Source: a virus. From it: DNA of 25,818 nt. The notes beneath the pieces are model-generated. The model ran no database searches, was not told where the DNA came from, and saw only the letters and a list, made by a program, of their open reading frames with translations. A program made the position numbers and the translations under genes. The DNA lies in IMG/VR virus record IMGVR_UViG_3300017772_000103, positions 1-25,818 of that record. One strand, given 5' to 3'. Numbering within the stretch: the first letter of the stretch is position 1; every line of letters begins with the position of its first letter. Shown piece by piece: positions 14,978-21,810 of the stretch.

Positions 14978-16141
14978 TTAATTTAATTTGATTTTTTGTC
15001 CTGGTAATTCATTATTTATTTCTGATACACTGCTGTGAACCCATAATGTGTTCTTAGGACAGTCATCAGGAGAATATGCTTCACCATCTGTTAAATATAT
15101 TAGAGCTGTATAAGCTCCTTTCTTTTCATTGTAATGGTCTATTACAGGTTGGAATGAAGTCCCACCTCTACCATGTATTTCCCAATCATGCTTAGGATTG
15201 AACTCTTTCACACTCTTAAGTTTTGTATCACATTGTGCTACTGTAATTTTATGACCAGTTTTGCACATATGTGCTAACTCATTAAAGAATTCTTTTAATT
15301 CATCATTATTTACAGACCCACTTGTGTCAACACCAACAAGGATATGATTCTTAAACTTGATTTTAAGGCCAGGATTAGCAGCATACCGTTTGTTATACTT
15401 ACGTCTTAGCTTTTTGGTATATACTATACTAGAATTACCAACAAACCTTTTTAAGTAACCTTTCCAATCAAACTTAGCTGGCTCAATATGAGTAAGCCTA
15501 TGTATAAGATCTGCTAGCTCTCCGGGAATAGTTCCCATCTTTTTAATTGTTTGTTCTGCAGAATCTTTTAACTGATGCTCAATTTGTTTTTGCATTAGTT
15601 TTTTATCTGCTTCAGGTAACTCATCAAAATCATTCCATGTACCATGACAGTATTGGCTAGTGCCATCCATCTTGTCCATAAGATTATCTAATGAAGGACA
15701 TGTCCCATCTTCTTTTGCCTGTTCTAAAAGCTCATAATACTTTTTAGTACCTGCTTTTTTAGGAAGATTTAATTCAGGAAAACTACTTAATAACAGTCCA
15801 CCCGTGGGTAGTTTGCTTTCCAGTATGTACTGGTTTATTTCCAAATCTGCAGCTATATTAAATAACTTATGATCTGTATATAGGTCCCTTAAAATAAGAT
15901 GCCCAAAAGCTATATGTAATAGCTCATGCTTTATCAAACCAAATCTATGGTCTTCACTGAGATCATTATAGAACTCTGGGTTTATAGTCAATTGTATACC
16001 AATATTATGTTTACTTACTCCTGCTGTAGGAATACGCTCACTATATTGTTTATTGATACCAATTAAAAAGAGCCCGTAAAAGGGCTCAGTAAATATTAAA
16101 CTTTTGGTTGTTCTTGCAACCTGATCTTGTATATTAATCAT
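14978..16141 (-). CDS. metallopeptidase-like / VWA domain protein (DUF2201 type)
   Basis: 387 residues with two domains. The N-terminal putative metallopeptidase part has H72-E73-L-L-H76 with H81 and NIAADLEINQYI (95-106), where D99 may be the third metal ligand. The C-terminal VWA-like part has a complete metal site: D272-T-S274-G-S276, G-G-T328-S-F and T-D352-G-E. This is the layout of COG3864/DUF2201 proteins, which pair with MoxR ATPases in bacteria. Whether the HExxH site cleaves anything is unknown. The start overlaps the previous stop by 8 nt. Codons 19-24 coincide with a perfect terminator-like hairpin, listed separately, which could lower expression of this gene and everything after it. 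Confidence 0.85.
   Translation of the reverse strand: MINIQDQVARTTKSLIFTEPFYGLFLIGINKQYSERIPTAGVSKHNIGIQLTINPEFYNDLSEDHRFGLIKHELLHIAFGHLILRDLYTDHKLFNIAADLEINQYILESKLPTGGLLLSSFPELNLPKKAGTKKYYELLEQAKEDGTCPSLDNLMDKMDGTSQYCHGTWNDFDELPEADKKLMQKQIEHQLKDSAEQTIKKMGTIPGELADLIHRLTHIEPAKFDWKGYLKRFVGNSSIVYTKKLRRKYNKRYAANPGLKIKFKNHILVGVDTSGSVNNDELKEFFNELAHMCKTGHKITVAQCDTKLKSVKEFNPKHDWEIHGRGGTSFQPVIDHYNEKKGAYTALIYLTDGEAYSPDDCPKNTLWVHSSVSEINNELPGQKIKLN
16061..16087 (-). terminator. terminator-like hairpin inside the VWA coding sequence
   Basis: On the minus strand GAGCCC (16082-16087) and GGGCTC (16070-16075) form a perfect 6-bp stem with loop TTTTAC, followed by TTTTTAATT. This is the form of an intrinsic terminator but it lies 55-81 nt into the VWA gene, inside translated codons for E-P-F-Y-G-L-F-L-I. 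Translation would normally mask it; it could attenuate the operon when ribosomes are absent. Chance occurrence is possible. Confidence 0.4.
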
Positions 16142-16430
16142 CCATTAATTTATCTAAAATTTGTTTATAAATTTCATTTGCTTGTTCTAATGATAGAAAC
16201 GTATATAATTTTTTACCATTACCTACGGTAAAATCTACTTTTATAGTAGCAGCAAAAGCTTTTCTGTCATTGAACATTAATGCTTTTAACATTAATAGAT
16301 CAAGTATCTTTCTATCTTTATACTGATTTTTGTATATTTCAAATGCAAGCTCTTTGTCTTCTAATGATCCAGAAAACATTTCTTTCATTCTAAAGAATTC
16401 ATCAATTGATATTATCTTCTTTTTTTTCAT
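16134..16430 (-). CDS. small hypothetical protein between RusA and VWA genes
   Basis: 98 residues, not recognised. It starts MKKKKIISIDEFFRMKEMFS, is largely helical, has a short strand-like TIKVDFTVGNGKKLYTFLS segment (about 62-80) and ends LDKLMDD. It overlaps the RusA-like gene upstream by 29 nt and the VWA gene downstream by 8 nt, so all three are in one transcript and probably coupled in translation. No function can be assigned. Confidence 0.6.
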   Translation of the reverse strand: MKKKKIISIDEFFRMKEMFSGSLEDKELAFEIYKNQYKDRKILDLLMLKALMFNDRKAFAATIKVDFTVGNGKKLYTFLSLEQANEIYKQILDKLMDD

Positions 16431-16803
16431 TAAGTATTAATTCTATCCATACACCTGGATTTTCTTTATCATAAGTATATTGTTCAAATGCAGGAATTAT
16501 AAACTCTGCATTATCATCTTCAATCCATCCATACTTAACCATATCATCTTGCACTGTCTGTGCAGGATTTATATAGTCAAACTTGTGACGACTACCTCTG
16601 ATAAATTCAAAAGATATTTTTACTGGTAAATCTACCTTTTCCAGTTCTTGTTTAAAATCCTCAGCATACTTTAAATATATATCTTTAGTAGCTTTTCTGT
16701 AATTCATTACAGCTTTGCTAGCAATAAAGTATTTACCTGTCCAACGCCTACCATTTTTACTGCTAGGAACGTTACCTGGTATCCACCATCTTAATTTTTT
16801 CAT
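16402..16803 (-). CDS. RusA-like Holliday junction resolvase
   Basis: 133 residues, the usual size of RusA-family nucleases. The N-terminus reads IPGNVPSSKNGRRW (8-21), matching the P-S-K-N substrate-contact block; the centre has F-D76-Y-I-N79 and V-Q-D86-D87-M followed by W-I-E-D96-D97, the spaced acidic residues that bind metal in this family. These enzymes cut four-way DNA junctions symmetrically and would finish recombination intermediates and clear branches before packaging. It sits between the primase (one nt apart) and a small unknown gene it overlaps by 29 nt. The catalytic pattern is complete as far as can be read. Confidence 0.85.
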   Translation of the reverse strand: MKKLRWWIPGNVPSSKNGRRWTGKYFIASKAVMNYRKATKDIYLKYAEDFKQELEKVDLPVKISFEFIRGSRHKFDYINPAQTVQDDMVKYGWIEDDNAEFIIPAFEQYTYDKENPGVWIELILNEKKEDNIN

Positions 16804-16804
16804 A

Positions 16805-17782
16805 TTATTTATTTAAAATCTTTTTTAATATAGGTTGAATCATTAAATGCACTGTTTTAAAACCAGAACTTTTCATAGCATCAGATATATCTTTAGCTGT
16901 AGGACATACCATACCATCTAGTTTATAAAGCTCACTATATTTTTTAATAGCTGCTTTACCTGCATCATCATTATCAAAAAGAGTTATTATTTTTTTATAC
17001 TTTTTTTTAAGATGTTCAATTATATGAGGTTTAATCATAGTATTCTCACTGTCTGGTGCTAATACTTCTAAATTATATCCCATACCCTTTAAACACATAG
17101 CATCTTTAAGAGATGAACATATTACTAAATATGGTTGATCAAACTTCAGCTGGTCAAACCCTTGTAAATAAGGTTTAACTTTATGAAACTTGTGCTTCTT
17201 ACTATGAGGTTGATAGATTTTATATACTTCACCATACTTATCAAAGTATCCGTACATATGTTTGCTAGCAATTCTCAATTTTTTAATTTCTCCCTCTTGT
17301 TCTTTTATTAAGTTATAATATTCAATAGGTTTTACATTATAATTACTTAGTAATGTTTTACCAATTCTAAAAGATAACCAATAATCTTTATCCTCCACGG
17401 TCCAGGCCCTATCTTTAATAAGGTCTACTTCCCATTTGGATTGAGGTTCAAATTTTTGTTCAATATATTCTGATGATCTCACGTAAGCATTGTAATCTCT
17501 AACCATCCTCTGCATTGCTGTAGGAAAGTCAAAGTTAAATATTGATTTAACTAAGTCAATCTTATTGCCGCTTTTACCAGTAGAGAAATCTTTAAACTTA
17601 TATTGCATAATAGTTTTATCAACATATATGCAAAAGCTTGGTGTTCTCTCATTGGTATTAAAGATAGATACAATCTTTAAGTCTTGTCCTGTTAATTTTT
17701 CAGGTAAGTTTAGATAGTATTGGAAAACCCACGTACTTGGTATATCAGATCCTTCTAGTACAAAGTTTTTAGTATTAAACAT
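16805..17782 (-). CDS. DnaG-like primase with atypical zinc-finger and TOPRIM regions
   Basis: 325 residues. Residues about 39-80 (ERTPSFCIYV, YKFKDFSTGKSGNKIDLV) follow the CHC2 zinc-finger layout of DnaG but lack the expected Cys/His ligands except C51. Residues about 217-303 form a TOPRIM domain: YLVICSSLKDAMCL, PDSE246, LFD270-N-D272-D273-AG and K297-D-I-S-D. The first TOPRIM motif normally has a Glu where this protein has Ser in S-S-L-K-D, a variation also familiar from other phage primase-like proteins. It should make primers for the DnaB-helicase fork. It is the first gene after the terminator at 17788-17830, so it probably heads its own operon. Confidence 0.75.
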   Translation of the reverse strand: MFNTKNFVLEGSDIPSTWVFQYYLNLPEKLTGQDLKIVSIFNTNERTPSFCIYVDKTIMQYKFKDFSTGKSGNKIDLVKSIFNFDFPTAMQRMVRDYNAYVRSSEYIEQKFEPQSKWEVDLIKDRAWTVEDKDYWLSFRIGKTLLSNYNVKPIEYYNLIKEQEGEIKKLRIASKHMYGYFDKYGEVYKIYQPHSKKHKFHKVKPYLQGFDQLKFDQPYLVICSSLKDAMCLKGMGYNLEVLAPDSENTMIKPHIIEHLKKKYKKIITLFDNDDAGKAAIKKYSELYKLDGMVCPTAKDISDAMKSSGFKTVHLMIQPILKKILNK

Positions 17783-17787
17783 ATTCC

Positions 17788-17830
17788 AAAAATAATAAAA
17801 AGAAATGGGCCCAGCATTATACTGAGCCCA
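17788..17830 (-). terminator. intrinsic terminator ending the replication operon
   Basis: On the minus strand TGGGCTCAGT (17821-17830) pairs with GCTGGGCCCA (17806-17815), 10 positions with two wobbles, around loop ATAAT. It is followed by TTTCTTTTTATTATTTTT (plus-strand A-rich bases from 17788). It begins 19 nt past the stop of the SSB-like gene and precedes the primase ATG, so it separates the two operons. Confidence 0.75.
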
Positions 17831-17848
17831 CTCTTTTCAAATTACTAA

Positions 17849-18523
17849 CTATAAATCAAAGTCATCTCCACTAGTTACTGCTGGCTCAAAGCTAGTAGCT
17901 ACAGTAGGAGCTTTTTGGACCATAGGTCTAAAGTGGTTAGTATCATTTTTGTCAAATGTTAACAAGCTAGAACCTTCAGTATCCAAAGCTTCCAATGGTA
18001 CTCCGTTTCTGCTTCTCTTAGGTAAGAACAAATCATTATTTACATAACCTTCTTTGTTTTCCCACTCACGTGCACCTAAACAAGCATTAATATAACCAGT
18101 TTCTGAACATACAGCTGCAGCTTTTACCATAAAGTCTTCAATTGTATTTGCTTCAATAGCATCTAGCTCAGTTCTTTTATTAACTACTTCAGATAGAAAG
18201 ACCATTGCTTTCAAAACTTCAGTGTCACGGCTAATCTCATTACCATTATTTAATGTAGCATCTTTAAATGGATATGGAGAGAATCTTACTCTACCTACTT
18301 GACCTTCATAACGTGGACCATTAGGATTATTCATATCTTTTAAGAAACCATTAAACTCTCCTGTTACAGGTTCACCTTCTATATGCAGGGTAATATTATA
18401 TGCATCTGCATCATATGGTGTTTGATCAAATGTAATTGAGTTGATTTTCACTTTGTGATTACCTGTTCCAATTACTGGTTTAGTTCCACCTGATCCGGCA
18501 GACATGTCTTTAGTACTTAACAT
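17849..18523 (-). CDS. ssb: probable single-stranded DNA-binding protein
   Basis: 224 residues. The body reads as a beta-rich fold (HKVKINSITFDQ, YNITLHIEGEPV, GRVRFSPYPF), and the C-terminus is a flexible stretch ending in the acidic tip GDDFDL, the hallmark arrangement by which phage and bacterial SSBs recruit partners. An internal helical part (about 100-145) and a NNDLFLPKRSRNGVPLEAL segment are also present. No sequence match to the classical SSB OB-fold is obvious, so the call rests on the acidic tail and on position: last gene of an operon with DnaB-like helicase and Sak4-like ATPase genes, just before the terminator. Gene symbol is provisional. Confidence 0.5.
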   Translation of the reverse strand: MLSTKDMSAGSGGTKPVIGTGNHKVKINSITFDQTPYDADAYNITLHIEGEPVTGEFNGFLKDMNNPNGPRYEGQVGRVRFSPYPFKDATLNNGNEISRDTEVLKAMVFLSEVVNKRTELDAIEANTIEDFMVKAAAVCSETGYINACLGAREWENKEGYVNNDLFLPKRSRNGVPLEALDTEGSSLLTFDKNDTNHFRPMVQKAPTVATSFEPAVTSGDDFDL

Positions 18524-18550
18524 AATTTACTTTTTTTTATTAATTATTAA

Positions 18551-19234
18551 TTATTGATTATATTCTTCAATACAATCTTTTACAAATTTTAGGTCATTAG
18601 GGATAAAGTTATCCTCAAACATACCCATAGGTGATTTACATGTGTTCTCTCCTGAGTTTTGTGTTTCAAAACCATAAGTGAGTTCACCATCATCATTTTT
18701 ATTTACTTTACCAAATAAGACTATAGAGAACAGGCCTTCTAAAGTAAGAGTATTGTCAATCATTTTACCAATAGTCTTTGCTTTTATTTTCCTATTTCCA
18801 TTTATATCAGTTGAATCTTCTGAGTGAGTTAAAAAGATAACAGTTAGATCATCTCTCAAATCTTTAGGTAGCTTAGCAACCATTGCTAAGTTTGCTGCAA
18901 TCTGAGTAAACTTATCATAACCTTTCTCATTAGCTCTATCAAAGTATTCAAAAGAACTCATATACTGCCAGTCATCTACCACAATAGTTTTGATGTCTGT
19001 CATTTTATCATTAACATGCTTCATTGCCTTAATAATACCAGGAGCTGATGCTGCTGATGTTAAATTACCTTTTGGGTTTTCTTTACTAATCTGAGTATAC
19101 TTACTCTTATAGCCTTTAAAAGGTAAAGGTTTATTTGCAATATTTATAATGAAAGTCTCTTTAGGGTCTAATGTTCTGATTGAGGTAGACTTTCCTGTAC
19201 CTGAATCTGCTATTACTAATATACTTTGTGCCAT
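18551..19234 (-). CDS. Sak4-like RecA-fold ATPase (AAA_24)
   Basis: 227 residues starting MAQSILVIADSGTGKSTSIR; Walker A is A9-D-S-G-T-G-K15-S-T and Walker B is I-V-V-D87-D88-W. A later T-H-S-E-D segment (FLTHSED, about 134-140) is like the sensor region of phage AAA_24/Sak4 ATPases, and the length fits. Sak4 proteins are SSB-dependent annealing factors; an SSB-like gene lies 27 nt downstream, and a PD-(D/E)XK exonuclease in the next operon completes a typical phage recombination set. The start is the ATG 2 nt after the preceding stop. Confidence 0.8.
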   Translation of the reverse strand: MAQSILVIADSGTGKSTSIRTLDPKETFIINIANKPLPFKGYKSKYTQISKENPKGNLTSAASAPGIIKAMKHVNDKMTDIKTIVVDDWQYMSSFEYFDRANEKGYDKFTQIAANLAMVAKLPKDLRDDLTVIFLTHSEDSTDINGNRKIKAKTIGKMIDNTLTLEGLFSIVLFGKVNKNDDGELTYGFETQNSGENTCKSPMGMFEDNFIPNDLKFVKDCIEEYNQ

Positions 19235-19236
19235 AG

Positions 19237-19791
19237 TTAGTTACTTAATTTTTGCATAATATTTCTAATTGTTTTGAGTGTTTCATTTAATTCTTTTAAA
19301 GCTTCTGCAACAGGGTTCTCAACCTTGTCATCAGGATTAGGTAGATCAAATATAGTTTGTACCTTTACTGGGTCTGATACTTTCATACCACCCAACCTAC
19401 TAGTTACATCACTTACAACTTTTAATTCACCTACTGGAATTAAATGTCTTTGAAATCCAGAGTTACTTGTGATTAATTCATACTCTGCTTTCCAATGTGG
19501 ATTGTATTTATGTAAGTATAAAGTTCTCTTAGGATCTTCACTTTCATAATCAATACTTACAAACTCTGTATATATATCTTTTTCTTTTTCCATTTCACTT
19601 GGAAAGAAACTAACATGTAACTCATCCTTACCAGTTGGTCTATATGCCATCTTAGGAATGTATAGTGCACTTAAGTTACCTTCTTTCTGAAAGTAATCTT
19701 CATGCTCTTCTCTTAATTTTTTAACTTTACTTTTGCGTTCTGCAGGTGTTAATCCCATAATTTCAATATTTATTTTTTTTGTGTTTATCAT
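19237..19791 (-). CDS. hypothetical protein between DnaB and Sak4 genes
   Basis: 184 residues, no family recognised. The N-terminus is basic and helical (LTPAERKSKVKKLREEHEDY), the centre is strand-like (DELHVSFFPSEMEKEKDIYT; RTLYLHKYNPHWKAEYELI), and the C-terminus is a leucine-rich helix (VAEALKELNETLKTIRNIMQ) that could form a coiled coil. The ATG overlaps the helicase stop as ATGA. Its fixed place between helicase and annealing ATPase suggests a replisome or recombination accessory, but only position supports that. Confidence 0.65.
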   Translation of the reverse strand: MINTKKINIEIMGLTPAERKSKVKKLREEHEDYFQKEGNLSALYIPKMAYRPTGKDELHVSFFPSEMEKEKDIYTEFVSIDYESEDPKRTLYLHKYNPHWKAEYELITSNSGFQRHLIPVGELKVVSDVTSRLGGMKVSDPVKVQTIFDLPNPDDKVENPVAEALKELNETLKTIRNIMQKLSN

Positions 19792-20744
19792 CTTCTTGGT
19801 TGCTGTCCAGGTGTAGCCATTTCTTCTATCTGCATTTGTTCAAACTTTGCTTTAAAGAATGACATACGTGCATCACCATTTCTTGCTTTTAAGAAGTGTA
19901 GTACTAATGTTCTATCATTTTCTATTATATATCTATCAGGTCCATAGAACCTAATCTTTTGTTTAGCTGGCCTGTTGATACCTATTAACATATCTGCATG
20001 CTGTAGCATTGCATCTGAGCCAAATATATCTGACTCAAGTATATAGTTACCATATTTACCATCTATAGCCCTATCCGGGTTATCTATATTCCTATTAAGT
20101 TGTGACAAAGCAATAAACAAACAAGGATAATCTCTCTTACACTGTGTAAAGAACTCACCTAACTCAAATAACATGTCTAATGTGCTATTTTGATATGGTG
20201 CTCTCTTAACTAACATAGTATGGTCAAGAGTTATCATTGTATTTACTCCTTTATGTAAATTCATATAGGCATCTATTTGTTCACGCATTTGGTTGACAGT
20301 CATAGGTGTACTAATTATATCAACCGGATGCTTTACTCTTTCTTTAGCATATAAATGACATGTGTTTAGTGTATCATTACTTAGTATAGATCCTGCACTA
20401 CACAGTTCTTTATAAGTTTTACCAGTAATAGAACTAAACTCTCTAATAGCTGAGGTTCTACCAACCATCTCAAATTGAAATTCTAATACTCTAAATTTAT
20501 CATTAGGATTAAGAGCAAAAGACTCTCTAATAATTTGATCTTTAATCAATGTTTTACCTGAACCAGGTCTACCACCAATTACAGTCAGTGTATTCCACTC
20601 TATACCATCAGTAGCAGCATCATTAAATTTAGGCCAAGGTGTATATATAGACTTCTCTTCTCCAGTTGATCTCTTAAACATATATTTAAGAGCTTCATTG
20701 AAGGCTGCATATTGCCCAACCCATGCTTCTGATGTTTTCTTCAT
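19788..20744 (-). CDS. DnaB-like replicative helicase (C-terminal domain type)
   Basis: 318 residues with the RecA-like core of the DnaB family: G57-GRPGSGK64-T65 (Walker A), LEFQFE92-M (the conserved Glu motif), ITLD174-H (Walker B), ALSQLNR (212-218) and K286-ARNGD291 (arginine-finger region). The N-terminal primase-binding domain of full DnaB is absent, so this is a short phage type. It should form a ring that unwinds the fork ahead of the polymerase and works with the primase encoded at 16805-17782. It is coupled by ATGA overlap to both neighbours. H175 after the Walker B Asp is unusual (commonly Tyr). Confidence 0.85.
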   Translation of the reverse strand: MKKTSEAWVGQYAAFNEALKYMFKRSTGEEKSIYTPWPKFNDAATDGIEWNTLTVIGGRPGSGKTLIKDQIIRESFALNPNDKFRVLEFQFEMVGRTSAIREFSSITGKTYKELCSAGSILSNDTLNTCHLYAKERVKHPVDIISTPMTVNQMREQIDAYMNLHKGVNTMITLDHTMLVKRAPYQNSTLDMLFELGEFFTQCKRDYPCLFIALSQLNRNIDNPDRAIDGKYGNYILESDIFGSDAMLQHADMLIGINRPAKQKIRFYGPDRYIIENDRTLVLHFLKARNGDARMSFFKAKFEQMQIEEMATPGQQPRR

Positions 20745-21331
20745 ACTACGTTTTCTTTAAAGTGATCATCCTCTGTACTGACACCTTCTAGTATCATATC
20801 ACAGTAGTCTGCTAATGTAGAGTGCTTTACTCTATGCTTATCTTGTTTGCAGATAAAATATTGGCTGGTTTGCATATACATATACTGAGCATCTCTATAC
20901 TCATTAACATACATCTTAGTAGCTTTTATTACATCATCCCAGGTATAGTCATAAGTTTCAAAGAACCATCTAAATGCTTCTCCTAGTGCTTTAACATTGT
21001 TTCTTGCAGGTTTACCACTTGGTAATTTTTTAGCAGGAAATATTTCTCTATAGTTATTTATCTTATCTACAAAGTTTTTACCCATCAGTTGTATATCTGT
21101 TTTCTTTTTAGCTTTAACAAAATAGTTATCAAGCTTGATACAAATAAGCTTAGCTTCTTGTGTCATTATATATTGGTCATCTTTTTTTTCTAGATAACCA
21201 TTTAGTACCAACTCATATTTTTCTTTATTAGTTGTTTGCTTTAATGAAATTCCTTGCTTTATCCCAAATAGGATCAACGCTTGGTTTGGGGTTAAGTTGG
21301 CTTTCAAAATTTTTTGGAACAGTTCCCACAT
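20741..21331 (-). CDS. winged-helix-like replication accessory protein, possible helicase loader
   Basis: 196 residues. The first 60 (KANLTPNQALILFGIKQGIS, then YELVLNGYLE) look like a small winged-helix domain of the type seen at the start of several phage replication proteins. The rest is helical with FPAKKLPSGKPARNNVKALG (about 99-118) and a Tyr-rich segment EYRDAQYMYMQTSQYF. It lies between the DnaA-like gene and the helicase, where a loader would be expected, but no loader motif is recognised. The ATG at 21331 gives a 104-nt overlap with the DnaA-like gene; the overlapping part reads as a plausible domain, so this start is kept. Confidence 0.55.
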   Translation of the reverse strand: MWELFQKILKANLTPNQALILFGIKQGISLKQTTNKEKYELVLNGYLEKKDDQYIMTQEAKLICIKLDNYFVKAKKKTDIQLMGKNFVDKINNYREIFPAKKLPSGKPARNNVKALGEAFRWFFETYDYTWDDVIKATKMYVNEYRDAQYMYMQTSQYFICKQDKHRVKHSTLADYCDMILEGVSTEDDHFKENVV

Positions 21332-21755
21332 AAGTTTCTATTTCTTTTAAAATGTTATTTAGTGCAGTTAATATTAATTTATCTTTGGTAAACATAGCAT
21401 TATCAACTTGTTTACATGAATTAATTACAGTAGCATGATTTTTTAATAAGAATTTAGCTATTGAAGATTTAGTATACCCTTCATTGTGTGCTAAGTATGA
21501 CATCACATGACAATGAACTATGTATGCTTTTTCTCTATTTCTATATCTTAAATGCTCCATGTAATTATACTGAGGATAACTTTTTTTTAAAGCTACTAGA
21601 GTACATTCTTCTAAGGTTTTCAGATCTATTCTATAATCTGGTTCTCCTGAGGAGTATATATAGAGATGAACCCCATATTCCTTAAAAAACTTCTTCTTGA
21701 ACTTTTGTATCTTTTTATCCTGACTTGCTTGTGTAACTTCCTGAATATCAGTCAT
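21228..21755 (-). CDS. DnaA domain IV-like replication initiator
   Basis: 175 residues. Residues about 73-125 match the C-terminal DNA-binding domain of DnaA: R-E-K-A-Y-I-V-H, GYTKSSIAKFLLKNHATVI (93-111) and a following helix ending VDNAMFTKD. The N-H-A-T-V block is the counterpart of the D-H-S/T-T-V signature that reads the DnaA box. There is no AAA+ ATPase domain, so the protein would bind DNA without the ATP switch of bacterial DnaA. It is the first gene of the replication operon, and a promoter lies directly upstream. Its last 104 nt overlap the next gene in another frame. Confidence 0.75.
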   Translation of the reverse strand: MTDIQEVTQASQDKKIQKFKKKFFKEYGVHLYIYSSGEPDYRIDLKTLEECTLVALKKSYPQYNYMEHLRYRNREKAYIVHCHVMSYLAHNEGYTKSSIAKFLLKNHATVINSCKQVDNAMFTKDKLILTALNNILKEIETYVGTVPKNFESQLNPKPSVDPIWDKARNFIKANN

Positions 21756-21778
21756 TTATTATTAATCTTTAGTGTTTA

Positions 21779-21810
21779 CAAATATAACAAATTTTACCAA
21801 TCTATACAAC
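21779..21810 (-). promoter_or_regulatory. Bacteroidota-type promoter for the replication operon
   Basis: On the minus strand GTTG (21807-21810), a 20-nt spacer and TATATTTG (21779-21786) match the TTG-N19-21-TAnnTTTG consensus of Bacteroidota sigma-A promoters. It lies 23 nt upstream of the DnaA-like ATG and partly within the end of the uracil-DNA glycosylase gene. Confidence 0.6.
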
